A stretch of 64,000 bases of DNA from assembly GCA_026874595.1 (NCBI GenBank), contig CM049316.1, positions 62,045,176-62,109,175 on the forward strand, read 5' to 3'. This DNA comes from Sipunculus nudus (Eukaryota; Annelida; Sipuncula; Golfingiida; Sipunculidae). How positions within the stretch are numbered: the first letter of the stretch is position 1; each line of letters starts with the position of its first letter. The notes beneath the pieces are model-generated. The model made no database searches. It was not told where the DNA came from and was given only the letters and a program-made list of their open reading frames with translations. A program made the position numbers and the translations under genes. Below, piece after piece: positions 22,488 through 35,818 of the stretch.

Positions 22488-22548
22488 CATCACTGAACTA
22501 AAGCCATCTTGGTCATTGTCGTATGCAGGTAGATGGTTGCTAAATACC
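22488..22548 (-). CDS. AOAH: AOAH exon 6 (last seen in window)
   Basis: Acceptor TGTTTCAG, donor GTGAGT, 61 nt. It encodes VFSNHLPAYDNDQDGFSSVM. The acidic DNDQDG run lies just before the hydrolase domain in this family and may bind calcium; that role is inference. The donor is strong, so another exon is expected further left, but none was found down to position 1. Confidence 0.75.
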
Positions 22549-25500
22549 CTGAAACACACAAGTTCAGTACAGATTTAAAATATTTCAAGATGCACTAGAG
22601 TGATTAAAATCTTCTGTTACAGGATTTTAGTACTTATCTTAAATATGAACATGCCTTGCAAACAAAAATTTGCATTAATAGGCATGGCTAAAAATCAGTG
22701 ACCTTTCATAAATTTAGGGATTACAAGTTCAAGTAGTTCATCTTTCAAGACCTTTATGCTTTAGGATTGGAATTTATTCATGTAAAAAAAAAAACAAAAA
22801 AAAAAACTTTCAGAGGTATAAGGGTAGAAATGAGGCCTCCAGAGGGACAGAATAATCCCTGAATGTCAATGTGACAAACACACCTTTCCCATGGTGTGGC
22901 TGGTTTCCTATATGCTGGGTTGAATTTTCACAAATTGCATTTTTGCAATGTTTATTTTTTTGTGATCCATGCATATAGTGACCCACACATGAGTTCATTT
23001 TTGCATGAAATATTATATAAAATCTTTGAAAATGAGAACTCAAAGGTACATCAAAGAATAACATTTTTTCATTCATATAACACAGGATCTGTTAATATAT
23101 ATAAAATGGCTCAGTACATAATAACTGTTCACCTGTGTTGATGAGGCATCTTATTCAGGGGGTTTCATTTTCATGAAAATTTCTGTTTCCCAAATATCAC
23201 AAATTTTAAAGAAGATAAATCTAGTTGCATAAAGATTTACTAACATGTAAAGCTGTCATGAAACGGTTGAGATAAAAATAATCCCTTCATTATGCACGGG
23301 TGAGGTCTGTCTGTGCGTCAGATGCAAAAATCTGTTGTTTACACACACAGCAGGACCTTGGGATTTATTACATTGTGGCTTATAAGAATGCACTTGAAAA
23401 TGATGAAATAGCCATTAAAAATGACAATGTATTATAATAAAACCACTTATCTTGTTGCACACAAGCTTATGAAAATATGTTCAAGTTGAACTGTCATGGT
23501 TATTTATGATACAAAGTTTGCTAGATGATTTAAACTAAATAAGATGAAAAAACACATGTGTAATGGGTCAGCTGATTTTTATGCAACTAGGGAATGGTGC
23601 CTCTTGTCTGTACTTTACATTGTGGACATATCTATAATCATTTACAGTTATATGTAGTTTTGATAATCAAATACAGGCAAGTTATGGGCAGTATATATTA
23701 AACTGCTGTCTTACACAGATACAGTTAAGTAAACAAATATATAATAATTACCTTTCAAATAATTCACAAATAGTTTTTATCCCAGGCAAATGACAAATAT
23801 GGATCTTCTGTGCCCCTAGTCCATGCTGGAATGATAATAATAAATAATGACATAAGAGGTTTCTGCAGATGAAATATCCATAGTCAGAATATACATAAAC
23901 CAAAATTTAACAGAACATAAACCCCCATATTGTATGGGTATTGTTTGGCTGGCAAATAAGGAGTTGGAATGAAATGATATTTATAAATCAATGTGTCTCT
24001 CGTCAAAAGACCATGTTAGGTATAAATGTTATAAATGTTGGAAGTAATAAAAGAAGATAATTTATTATTTTTTATTTGAAATGTAATAAATTTTATAGTT
24101 CCAAAAGACTGGAAAGTTTTTTTTACTTTGCATATTTTCATATATATATATATTTCATATATATCTGAAATCATGAATAGTTAAAAAAAAATAACTTTGG
24201 TAGTATGGTTAATTCATATGGGTACACTGGCGTAAATCATCATGATTTATCAATGATTTAATAATGTAGCCACTGATAAGGCTGTTGAAAACCAGTGAAT
24301 CCTTTAACAAAACATGATATTCCATTTAATCTGATCAGATTAAGAGGGTTATATGCAAACCAATACACAGCTCAATCATCTCATGCAAATTGGAAAGTAG
24401 AGAAAATGTACAGTCATTTCAGAACAAGGCCTCCTCTGCAAGTCATATAGTCGTCTGACCCATTCAGTACTTGTATAAAATTAGGGCTTTGTGCATCATA
24501 TTGTTAGTTTAATAGTGTGCTGTACAGCTAAATTGCACAAATTTGCATGATTCTGGCAGTACAAACAACATCGCCTGTCCATAACTACAGCTGAATTCCC
24601 ACTTATTCTATAAATTGCAACAAATACAGTCTGCCAAAAATATACCAGTCATTGTCCAGCATCCAGTAGTGATATACCCATAATTTCAACATGTGATTTT
24701 GACATCCAGGTTTTAGAATGTATGCAAAATGGTAGCCCACAGGAGTAGTTTTGATAAACTGGGAGGAAAAAAAACTGTCAGGGTTTGATTAGGGCACTAG
24801 GATGTCACAAGATAGAACACAGAGGTTAGCATCAAAGCAAGAATCTATCTGTGGAGTTTGATGCAAGGGAACATGTATCAGGAAAATTTAGGACAGAATA
24901 ACACTTTGTTGGGTCAAGCCCAAATTTTCAAAATACAGTAGAATTGTTAGAATAGGTTAGAATAGGAAACTCTATTTGTGTATCTTTTCATTAAAAAGAT
25001 ACATGTAACTAGTTTTTACCTACCATGTCCATGTATTTTCTTATTCCATATGACAGTCTTTGCTGGCAGTCCTTGTGTTTTACTTGACTCTGAAAACATG
25101 AAGACATAACTGAGTTACTCTGTACAATCTTCATACTATTAAGACTGTGGTATCTATGTTTTCACAGACCATGGTTCAGCTAGATGTTCTGGCATCTATT
25201 TCATGAATAATGAACAAGGTAATTGAACCAATCAAATGACTCATGTAAACATGTTTCACGTGGCTGCCAGAGCATGTCTGGTGCTATAAATAGACCAAGC
25301 ATTTAGCATTTGAGGGCATAAACAATTTGACCAATCAAATAAAGCCATATAAACCTGTCCTGTTTTGTATTGTTTACATTTCAATCATTACATTTAATTA
25401 GCAGTTTTGTTTTCTGCCTGAAAACTTACAGGCTAGTTCATGAAATATGCACCAGGGTGGCTAGCTGAATCAAGGTCCGTGAAAGCATAGCTGCCATGGA

Positions 25501-28500
25501 CTTGGTGGTATTGAGATGTTCTCTAACAGCTTAACCACATCTCCTACACTAAACATAACCATCACAGATAACCTTTTGTTGCCACATACTGATATCTGAA
25601 AACGTTTAAGATAATAAGTTCTGATTGAATTATATTTAGTAAATCCTTTGATCTAAGAATGTAAGAGCTCTAGCTTACAAATGAATAATATTAGTCTTAG
25701 AATAGGTCAAAATGCATGCTGTGTTTCAACTCAATATGGTACAGTAAAAGTAACTCAAGGCAGTGAGAAATAATGGAAGGCCCAGATTTTTTCTCATCAT
25801 CTAAAAATACATTTACTTGAAACACTGAATCAATCATGAACATTAGGGTTGGGACGGTTATCGGTATACGGTATTATCACGATATCTGACAGCTACGGTT
25901 ATCATACCGTCAACTTTCCTATTATCGCAATATCACGATATCAATTTTTGTTTACGATTTTGGTTCACAAGCAAGCCCTTGAAGTTCAAAATAAATTTAT
26001 TTCAAAGAATCACATTTATTTTTATAAACCACATGTAATGATGTATTTAAATACATGCGTGAGGGTGGAACCGTGTGCTTACAGACTTCGGGATTAGTCA
26101 GAAATGTCTGAAAGTAGCAGGATGAATCAGAGAGGACAAAAGCTTGAGAATTCCAGGAGAAAATAACATTATAATGAAAGATCAATAAATTCACATATTT
26201 ATGCTTTTATTGCATGGAATGAAAATGTCCACATAAAAGTGTCACCAGTGAATCGAACATTCCATACGGGTTGCATATTTTGCCATATGCAATTGGGATG
26301 GTATATTTAGCCATGATTGGTATGACACGCTCTCCGAAAATTCGCCGGGATTCTCCGGCTTTAATGTAGCTATAGGAAACTGATGGAAAATTCTGACAAG
26401 TGTGATTCGTCATTCGACGATGGGGGCAGGACTTCCCGCACCTCAAGCTTGCACACCTGCAGGACTTTCATGCAAGTTACATCACTTAATGAGTCATTCT
26501 GTAGTACTGGCACAATAGGTATAAATGATATTAATACTTAACCCCTTGTATAAAGTCAAGACTTTAAAGGTGGTTGTTAAAAATATCATTATTGATGGCT
26601 TATTAATGCCATTAAATATAATTAAAAATATCGCGATATCACGGTATATCGCGATAAAATTTGAATAATCATCATGATATCAAAAACCCATATCGTCCCA
26701 ACATTAATGAACATATATATGTATGCATGAGGACTGATGGTCTGCCATTCATTTTATATTAGCTCACCAGAAATTAGTCTTTCTGTGATGTCTATTCAGT
26801 AATGTCTCAATTTCAATGGCATTTAATTAAAGTTTATCTATATATATATGTGTGTGTGTTTTCTTCTAATAAGTAAATACCACAGCTGGCCTTTTAATTT
26901 GTGAAGCTGTCAAGTAAATGACATTCGCAAAAGGGAAATTGAAGCAGATATAAAGCTTTGTGTAAAAATATATATAGTCATTTATTGTATCGCTTCAATT
27001 ACATCTTGAGAACATCATATCCACATCTGTAGCTTCAAAGGTAAAAGACTGATATAATAAACTTCAGAAATCTTTTCTCTAATCTTTAAATCACATATTG
27101 ATATTATATTTAATATATAAGGTATCTTATATATCATTTTCAAATTATGAATAATTATTAGTTCAATGTTCTCCTTGGTTCTTCTAAAATTGTTAGATTG
27201 TGTGATGTATGTGTACATTACTTTATGGTGAAATCACGAGAATGAGACCCTCAAAAAACACCGAAAAAGTGAAAATGGTTAACATTTATTCACACAAATA
27301 TAAAGCAAACCTCATTATCATACAGGTATGATGTGAGCCAAAAATTCTTCTTTTACATATTATGGTATACCCACTGTCTGTCCATCCGTCCATTAACTTT
27401 AAGTGTCGCCTTGATGATTAATCAGGGTTTTCATGGATTTTCAAGAAACTCACCATAACTACTTACCAATAGATTCTCTCGCCTGAGTTTGATTATAGGC
27501 AAAATCCATGCATATTAAATGAGGTCAGAGGTCATGAGGCTACTTTGTGGTGTCGCTGTGATAACTTATCAGAAATATGTTGGATTTTGATGAAATTCAG
27601 TATAAATATTAATCATACAGTTTCTCACCGGAATATTATTCTCAGCAAAATTCAAGCATATTTAATGAGGTCACAAGAGATAAGACGAGCATATTATGCA
27701 ACTTACAATAAAAAAAATTACAATTTGTTAGTTATTCTAAGGATACAGAGGAACTGAAGGAAAGACACTATATTATCATATGTTAAATCATATAACACCA
27801 GATTTCATTTCTTAAAATGACTTGTACCAACTGTTTGTCATACTTGAGCACACGTGGGCAATATTACTTGTATTGTTGTCCTTTGAGCCACCATTTAATA
27901 TACAGAACACTGAGAATAATATTACCAGGATGTATTTCAATTCACTAGCTGTGCGTAGTCAATACAACTACAGTAATATCAGTGTGATAAGGGCCCTCTT
28001 TAAGGTCCTCCTTCCTATATACATCAGGTTTTTCAAGCATCACAACTTCCTGGAATTCTTTTACACATCACAATCTGTTGTATAGTCTGGGTAATTCCCA
28101 TAAAAGTTTTGATCCTATCAAAGGATACTGTGGTTGACTTCATATTTGCGAGGCTGAAATTTCGTGATTTTTCCATTTTTAATGTGTGAGGGTTTCATTT
28201 TCGCCATCTCACAAGAACCTACCAGTATATCAAATCTTTGGCAAAACCATATACCTTTGTGTTTTATAAAATGAGAATAGGTCATGAGTTTGTGACATTT
28301 TCTTATATAATGATGGGCCAGTACACACAGCATAGGTGGTTTAGTTCAAACTTAAGGTTTAAATTTCCCTATACCTGCAAGGATGTAATTTATTAAAAAA
28401 TTCTCTCTGTTCTAACCTATTACCATACAAGTATTGATTACACTAAATAAGAAGAACATTCTCCATTGGCTGATTATTCCTGAGGGTTTCATTTTCGCGA

Positions 28501-31500
28501 TTATTTCCCATTCGTGAATATCGCGAAATTAAAACCCTCGCGAACAAAAAGGCAACCACAGTATGTCCTATCAAACTTGTGATCTAGTACAGCTTACAGA
28601 CATTGATCTAGTACAGCTCACAGAGAGCCATCCCCAAATATATGTATTAATAATGCAATCTCAAAAACTGTTCAAGCAACTGCTGTGAATTTTTATAAAT
28701 TCAGTCTCTATGACAGGATGTGCACCATTAAATTTCAGACCCACAATAAATTAAAAAGGCTGATCTTGGAATTCCTATCACCCATACAATTAAAGAAGAG
28801 TTAAATTGATTGCAGCAATTTTTTTTATATGGACCCTAACAAAGGAAGTGTGCTATCAAATGATAAATCTTACTGGTAGCTGTCTTGAGGACTGAAGTAT
28901 AACAGGGTCATCATTGGGGACCAAATTAATTTCAACTTATTTCTATATTACATCCTGCTCACAGATGGTGGTTGCTCAGTTTTTTTCCCAAGGCTGAATA
29001 GAAGGAAGTTTTCACATTGTGATTAGTATTCCATGACACCACATTGACAGTACATAATGACATCCAATGTTTACTTGGAGAGAATAATTGTGTATTTTTA
29101 GTCATGACTGACTTGTCAGCTGCCTTTGATATGGTCAGTCATCAGCTCCTGATTGATACATTGATTGATAGATTGGTCTATGGGAGTTACCAGCACTGCC
29201 CTAGAATGGTTTGCATCATATCTTTGCATGCGTAGCAAGTCAGTGCAGTGCTAAGTTACAAAGATTTGACTGTAGTGTGCACCAGAGCTCCGTCTTAGGA
29301 CCTGTCCTCTTTACTATATACACTCCCTAAGATACTTTACTGCATGACATGGTTTTTATATTATGTATGCTGATGATTCTACTTTGTATTTGATTTTCAG
29401 GCCTGAGCACCTCAGCATTAACATCACATATATGGAGGACGATTAAACAGAGGTGATGCTGATTACACCTAAACATTTGGCAAAAAAGATTAAATGTCCA
29501 AATCTTCTAATCAGCAAACATAAAGTTCCACCGTCTCAGCAGATTCACAGCCTTGCATAGTGTTTATTTTGATTCTCATTCCACCAAGGAGCATCACATG
29601 ACCACCATTTTCTGTGTGGCCTACATGCATCTCCACAATATCTATAAAATGAAAGCTTATTTGAATCAACTTTCTCTTGATAGCCTGATCCATCCATGAC
29701 TACCAAGTTAGATTATGGAAATGCCTTACTTCTCATGTATCAGTCTTTTATTAATTCAGAGTCTTTAGAGAGTTCAGAACCGTGCAGCCTGTATTCTAAG
29801 TGGATGGGACAAGTATGATCACATTACACCGGTACTGCTTGAGCTATACTTGCTCCCTGTGAGTCAGTGCATTAAATTTAAGGTGGCCATACTACTTTTC
29901 AAGACCAAACACTGCATAACTTCAGCCTAATTACAAGATCTAATTCATTTGTACACACCAGGCATATGCCTCAGATCAGCCCATCAGGACTCACTCTTCA
30001 TACCAAGTTCAAAGTCTTTCTATTGCTCAAAGAGCATTTTCGGTGGCAGGTCCAACTTTGTTGAAATCATAACCTCCGGCATTAAGAAAAGTTGAGAACC
30101 TACTCACTTTTTAAAAAATGCTCAAGACATACTTATTTGTGCAATGGCCTGTGATTTTGCAGATTTTTATTTCTATACCCTGATTTTTATGACTTTTTAT
30201 GGGTTTAATGTCTGTTATTGGTTCAATGGCATATCATAGTATATTACTGGATTATGTGCATTCCTTATCTAGCCTATCTCACATCTAAATTTTAGTCTTT
30301 ATCTTTATTTCAATGAATAATTTTTTTCTCATAGTCAATCATTTTAAATGCAACTGCTTGCTTGTAATTTTAAGCCTTTGAGAGCACAACATCCTTGATT
30401 TTACGCTTCACAAAATAAAATATTATTATTATAATTATCATAATTATTATTATTTTAATTAATCTCCCCTCTCTGGCTGCACAGGGGTTGACTGAGCACA
30501 ATAAATAAGAATTTCAAAATCTTCAGAAAATCAACAAGTATGACTTCTTCATTGCTCTTCTTTTATGTGTTATGACTTTGAAAAGTGACTAAAAAATTCT
30601 TCTTTTTGATGGGATAACAAGCTCTCTTCTATCTTTTTTCAAATATCCTGCTCCTCGTGGGTTTATATGTAGCAAAAACAAAAAATGCTATGCTGTCAAA
30701 TCTGTAGTTCCGAAAAAGGAATGGTCTGTTTTATAACATTGTACACCAGTCACCAGATCTGTCAATTATCATCAATTACCGTGGCCTTCTAACTGATAAA
30801 ATATCAGGAAATAATATCAAAATAAGGTTAACACTTTTGTATGTATGGTATGTTTCCCCTTATCTTGGCTATCATTTCCTTGCTTCAACCTTCAGGAGGA
30901 GGAAATCATGAGCACACATAAACAGCCTGACCAACAAGATAACTCAGTGAACTTAATATTTTCAACAGTGTTAATATATCTAACTGCAAGAGTACATTTA
31001 GACAAGTGCTACTGGGTACATGAGAATTTCTATACCAATGTATCATTACATATTATGAAATAAGGTGGTTGTCTAAGTGAAAGCTGATGTAAAGAGCAAA
31101 AAAAAATGGGTCATTATTTTGAAGTGGTCACTAAACAGAGGTGGTCAATATGTAATGACTGTGTTTAATAACATCCTGTTTTTGGGGGTCTTGTGACCAA
31201 GTGACATGGCATCTGCCATGGGTTGGCAGCCTCTCATTAATAATTATTTTTTTTTTAGACATTTATGACACTAAACAACCAGTTATTCACTTGTAAAAAC
31301 CAGGTGGTGAGAGGTATTACCCTTCACCCTTGGTTTGTCTGTCAGCAAATTTACACAAAATGTTCTGAACAGTTTTGGTTAAAATTTTGAGGGTCAGGAA
31401 AATGCCCAATGACGCTCCTGGCAGGTGTGTAGATCTCATACCTACACAGCAAAGGTCATCGCCAGGCATGGCTTTGTTGACTCAAACAACATCTTGTTTG

Positions 31501-34490
31501 TTGTTAGGGAACCAAATGTTTCTTTTGAGGAAACCACAACCTCTCATGGGTGGTAATGACTGATACCTTGATTACTCACCAGATGGGGCCACCGAGGGTA
31601 CAGGGCACACTTAGGCAAACCAGGTTCAGTGTAACAGAATCCAACAGCTGAACATATATCATCTGGACTCAACTTACACTCAATCCTGAAATATATATTT
31701 TAAAAATTTTAAATACCATAAAAAGAAGGGGGAGGGGAAGCATTCTAAACTCTACAACAGTATTATGTAGGATAACTGATCATATCTTTAAAAGTAAACA
31801 ATTAACAACTAAGTCTGATTATATGCTGTTAATATTTTTGACTGACAGATTATCATTATTTTTTTCCCATATAATTTAAAATTTGTTATCTTTATCACAC
31901 ACACATATATTTTCAATGCAACTGGAGGTTATTTATTCAATGCAGGCAATTAGTCTTATATAATCATTATAGAACTGTAAAGGGGATTCTTTATTCGAGT
32001 GAATACAGCCTTATAAGGCACAATTTCTGTACTTACGGGTACATAAGAAAATCGAGGATATCCACAGCAAGTGTGCACTCCTCTTGATGGTTTGGCAGTA
32101 CGTAAGAACAGAAGCGCAGCAGACTCTTGTGTATTGTTTCATTGTGGACCTCTGCCAGCTGTTGAACCAAACTCACCCCTATGGTGCACACTGCAAAAGA
32201 CAGAAAATGTGATATATCTTGAGTTACGCCAAATGATTTCTGATGCATTATATACAGAGATACTATGGTCAGCTTCATATTTGTGGGGTTGACTTTTCGC
32301 AAGTTTCACTTTTACAGTGTTTCGCAAAGGTTCCGTTTTCACAGTCTCACCATAGTATAGCATACACAGAGTAAACCATTATTATATGAATTATAATTTT
32401 GAATAATATATGAGCAAAATCTTAATAATTGGACGGGGACCCAAGGGAGCATCAAATGAGTTGAAATTATTTTCATTTATGGCAGATATTTGACAGGTTT
32501 GTTATCCTTAAAGGGACATAATCAGGAGTAATATAATGCTTATTTTTTCACACTATCAGTTCAGTTTTGCTTTATACAAAAGTTTCCCAGCAAAACCATC
32601 CCAGCAGAAGGTCTCATACCTCACATACACACAGTTATCACCTTATTTTGGCTCTGCATGTGAGTAAACACAGTCCATGTGTGTCTGTTTACCACAACAA
32701 GGCCACGTGCTTGGGGAATGATTGTGAACCACAAGATGCAATGTTTCAGCCACCCAGAACATGTATTACATTTTCCAAGCCAAGTGAGTTAGGACTTCAC
32801 ATGATTAATACATCTTGTAGTCAAGCAGTGCACAGGGCCCCACACGCTGTGTTTATGTGTGACACCTTTTTGTGCTCCGTGCACTGTGTTCAACACTTGC
32901 TTACAGGAGTAAGGAATGGTTTCAAGGCAATATTTTGGCAGGTACACATTTATTTTAGAGGGAAGAAGCTATTTTTCATGTTAATTCAACATGCTTAATA
33001 GGTGATTGGTCACCTTTTATAATGGAGGAATGAGATCTTAAAGCATACAAGATCTTATAATTATTATTTATTTTAAACATCAGTCTTTTACCTATCAACT
33101 TTCCTTCACCATTTGGACATCTCATTCACAAAGTTTTCATTTTGGCGATAACTCCTCATGAACAAAAAGGCAACAACAGTACTACTCATATGAGGTAGAA
33201 ACAGATCTAGTGTTAAAGGGACCTATTCATATACCAAACATATATACACATATTGTTATATGCCAATATTTTGTTCTACATTCACTTTTTTACTCCTGTA
33301 CATAAGTGGAAATAAGCTTGCACTGGGCCTCGACAATGTTGCCAAAACATAAACATAGTGCACATGCCACCTTGTGGCCATACAACACAATTTCACAAAT
33401 CATGATTTTTCAAGCTCCCAACTCCTATGTTTCTAATCTTCATTTCTTTTTTATGTTTCCTTTCCTTATTAACAGTTAATGGAAGCTGTAGCACTTATGC
33501 AGATCAGACTGTTGATCATGCTGTATGTCTTGTCAATTTTGTCATGGCATAAAGATACATGTGGACTGTGTTTAATACCACAAAGAACCACAATAATGTA
33601 ATAAGGTGAATTGGAGATAGTACCCTTATAACCTCATAACATATTAAACAGTGAACTCATTACATGTATATGACTGATATACCATACTTGTTTGTTTTGG
33701 CAACATATTTTTATGCAAACAATGTTAGTCATTAGTCTTATGACAATTCCCCGCATGATAAGTTTGTTACCCCAGTACAGAAACTACGCAGTTGTTGTAA
33801 AGTATAAACCAGGTCAAGTTCAATACTACTCAGATTTTCTTACCAAAAGATATGTGTAAATAATTTTATAGATATATAAAAAAATACTCAATGAAATTTA
33901 TCAATATCATATGGTTAGCATTTAAGCCTTATAACCAGATATTTTAAATATTTAATTATTAATAAATTACTAGATTTTACGTATTTTTCAAATTTACCTA
34001 ACGGAGCCTTCCACTCTATATATATGCACTTTATCACGGTTTATTATCCAAAAATGTGATCATTGAATAAGTAAATTGCAAAAAAAAAATGAAAAATTTA
34101 AAAAAAATATATATATTATCTTCAAGTACCATTGCAGCATTCTTGAAATGCTTATAAAAAATAAACTTTTAATTAATTTTCGAATCTGCAGTTAATTATT
34201 TTTGCATTTACGCTGTATTTGTGTATAAAATGGTTACCAATTTCCAATTAAGCTTAGCTGAATCAAAACTTGAAACCACTCGACATCACTCATGTTAATA
34301 AACAGTGGCAAAGCACAGCCATATGATAACATCGAGTTGGTTGAGCAGAGAATCGAGAATTTCTGTGTTTTACATGGTTGCTGGAATACTCACCGGCACA
34401 AGAATAATCCCCATTCACAGGCTTATCGTTTCGACAATCTATCAAATTTACGCAGACAGTTGTAAATATTACTAAAAGCGCGAGTTTCAT
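22488..34490 (-). CDS. AOAH: Acyloxyacyl hydrolase, 5' part: six exons, 186 codons
   Basis: AOAH is a secreted or lysosomal lipase that removes secondary acyl chains from bacterial lipopolysaccharide. Its precursor has a signal peptide, a saposin-like domain and a GDSL-type hydrolase domain. Here joined exons give a signal peptide (MKLALLVIFTTVCVNLIDC), a saposin domain (CAVCTIGVSLVQQLAEVHNE, then SLLRFCSYVLP, EECTLAVDIL, DDICSAVGFC) and a linker (HICHLPGIKTICELFE, HLPAYDNDQDGFSSV). These line up in order with vertebrate AOAH, including the Cys pattern and QLAxVHN. All introns have GT-AG ends and consistent phases (1, 2, 0, 0, 2). The next expected part (a HWRG-DC block and the catalytic domain) was not found to the left of 22488. 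So the gene either continues past the homeobox cluster or is broken. Spliced length in the window is 558 nt. Confidence 0.85.
22800..23200. other. AOAH intron 5, possible old repeat
   Basis: Within intron 5 (22549-23751) this part carries words such as TTTCATTTTCATGAAAATTTC and TTTTCACAAATTGCATTTTTGC that recall the inside of the MITE at 28126-28563, but the ends are not clear. The rest of introns 4 and 5 shows nothing I can name. Confidence 0.3.
23752..23825 (-). CDS. AOAH: AOAH exon 5 (linker with ICHLP motif)
   Basis: Acceptor ATTCCAG, donor GTAATT, 74 nt. It encodes HGLGAQKIHICHLPGIKTIC and ELFE; human AOAH has DICSLPVLAKICQKI at this place. Confidence 0.8.
25024..25089 (-). CDS. AOAH: AOAH exon 4 (linker)
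   Basis: Acceptor TTTTCAG, donor GTAGGT, 66 nt in phase 0, encoding SQVKHKDCQQRLSYGIRKYM and DM. Similarity to the family is weak here; the call rests on its position, splice sites and open frame joining exon 3 to exon 5. Confidence 0.65.
25844..26706. mobile_element. hAT-type non-autonomous element (MITE), 863 bp
   Basis: Ends are TAGGGTTGGGACG on the left and its near inverse CGTCCCAACATTA on the right. An exact 8-bp direct repeat ATGAACAT flanks it (25836-25843 and 26707-26714), as expected for hAT transposition. The subterminal parts are rich in GATATC, CGCGATA and ACGGTAT words that pair across the element. No transposase is encoded. It lies in AOAH intron 3. Confidence 0.88.
28126..28563. 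mobile_element. Palindromic MITE with TACTGTGGTTG ends
   Basis: The left end TACTGTGGTTGACTT and the right end GGCAACCACAGTA are inverted copies. Inside, TTTCATTTTCGC recurs near both ends and the right arm holds CGCGAAATTAAAACCCTCGC. A TA target duplication would fit a Tc1/mariner-like origin. A fragment of the same right end (GAACAAAAAGGCAACAACAG) lies at about 33161-33180. AOAH intron 3. Confidence 0.65.
29040..30455 (+). mobile_element. Non-LTR retrotransposon fragment (CR1/L2-like), 3' part
   Basis: The plus strand reads FLVMTDLSAAFDMVSHQLLI (29095-29154; RT motif A with catalytic Asp), then with frame breaks SSVLGPVLF, YADDST at 29366-29383 (motif C), a LDYGNALL-type block near 29712, LERVQNRAACIL near 29765, and a GP.LWN-like end near 30050. 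The fragment closes with AAAATAAAATATTATTATT (30412-30430), the kind of short tandem tail that L2/CR1 elements have. Several frameshifts and stops make it dead. It lies in AOAH intron 3 in antisense to the gene. Confidence 0.8.
31580..31685 (-). CDS. AOAH: AOAH exon 3 (end of saposin domain)
   Basis: Acceptor TTTCAG, donor GTGAGT, 106 nt. It encodes IECKLSPDDICSAVGFCYTE and then CALYPRWPHL, matching the ADVVCHTLEFC...CHLYPLP part of human AOAH. Confidence 0.87.
32037..32190 (-). CDS. AOAH: AOAH exon 2 (saposin-like domain)
   Basis: Acceptor TTTTGCAG, donor GTAAGT, 154 nt. It encodes VCTIGVSLVQQLAEVHNE and on to DFLMYP, with the Cys residues placed as in saposin B domains and NET as a possible N-glycosylation site that vertebrate AOAH also has (HNST). 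Confidence 0.88.
32261..32357. mobile_element. 97-bp foldback element
   Basis: The ends TACTATGGTCAG and CTCACCATAGTA are inverted copies, with TTTCGCAA words in the middle. Probably a much-shortened relative of the MITE at 28126-28563. It lies 71 bp upstream of AOAH exon 2, inside intron 1. Confidence 0.5.
32400..34393. other. Rest of AOAH intron 1
   Basis: AT-rich, with a MITE fragment near 33130-33182. The stretch 32500-33330 has more G and C than its surroundings and may be an old repeat, but I cannot class it. No exon recognised. Confidence 0.35.
34394..34490 (-). CDS. AOAH: AOAH exon 1 (signal peptide)
   Basis: Start codon at 34490-34488, 32 codons plus one base, donor GTGAGT right after. 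The first 19 residues are a signal peptide with a short basic start and a hydrophobic core; cleavage after Cys19 is possible. The exon ends inside the first saposin Cys pair (YSCA). Confidence 0.8.
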
Positions 34491-34760
34491 CCTTTTTGGG
34501 ACAACTGACCCACACTGTCTGTGCGCTTGTTATGTGTCTCGTGACTGTCGAGTACAGAATCACCAGTTCTGGTAATCCCCACACGTTTCTATGTTTACAG
34601 TGAGTTGGGGACAAGGTTCGTCCCGATTTCGGAACATATCAAAATCGGCCTACATGAAACTTTCACATCGTTCGGCTTAAATGTTATGATAAAAAAAACG
34701 AATGCGAACTGAAAGAGTGAAGGGCCGATTCTCGCGAGGTCAAGGGGTCAACTTATCAAA
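34491..34760 (-). promoter_or_regulatory. Presumed AOAH promoter and 5' UTR
   Basis: The stretch upstream of the AOAH start codon has more CpG than its surroundings (TCGTTCGGC, CGATTCTCGCGAGG). No TATA box is evident close by. Assigned by position only. Confidence 0.35.
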
Positions 34761-35352
34761 CATGCATACAAGATAAATATCTCTTACATAATTATGAAGC
34801 ATATCTGTGACTCTAATCCTTGCACTAGGTCTATATAAATACTAAACACAGCTAAAGTTTAAATATTATCTAATTTTTCGTGAAGCAATTTTTCAAAGGG
34901 TTCATGATGTTGCTATGTTGTATTTGAACGGCGAACATGATCGAAAGGCACTTTCAGCCAGAGCGCTTTACCCCGCTTACTCCCGCCAAGTATAACAACT
35001 GCGAGGGGTTCTTGAGTGTTCTGCCCCCACCATACAGACATACATGAGTTATTCTGGCGCTTGTGATGGATATATTTAAATAAAATTAGAAAAATTATCT
35101 GGCTTCTCCAAATGTTTCTCAATAAATACATCGTTTAAATGCACCATGCAGTTATATATGAGGCATATATACGATCTGTTTTTTTCCTTTTAATTATTCT
35201 TTTATTTATTTTAAATTTTTTTTACATTCTATATGAATTTATAAATCCTGAGTGTTGTAACATTGTTCCTAACCTTACATATGTATATGTATTGCAATTC
35301 ACAAAACGGGGTCATAAATCTGACCTCCCCCGCCCCCCCCCCCCTTTTTTCT
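34761..35352. other. Intergenic, no gene seen
   Basis: AT-rich, with a C-rich run at about 35327-35344. Nothing codes convincingly. Confidence 0.5.
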
Positions 35353-35360
35353 GTCGCCGC

Positions 35361-35667
35361 CAGGGGCGTCAATATAGGGGGGATGGGGGGTATATATATC
35401 CCCCACTTTTTGGCAAGGGGGGGATGGCCAATTTATTCCCCCCCCCCACTTTTCAGAGAATAATATCACAATATAGCAAATGAAATATATTAATAAATAT
35501 GATTAAAAACTTTGAATCCATTTACTAAAAATTGTTCTATCCAAACCTTGCTTAGAATTCACAAAATAACTTATTTTCTATTATAATATTATAATCATTT
35601 GAATTATAAATAAGTATATATATATATATATATATATAAATAAGTATAAATATATAAATATGTATAT

Positions 35668-35729
<62 letters not shown>

Positions 35730-35768
35730 TTGCATATGTCACTCAGAGACGCTGAAAAAGTAATATAT

Positions 35769-35818
<50 letters not shown>

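Noticed and set aside
32567-32998. Open frame of 143 codons on the plus strand in AOAH intron 1
   Set aside because: No domain or family is recognisable, composition is low in structure, it lies antisense within an intron, and its surroundings look like an old repeat.
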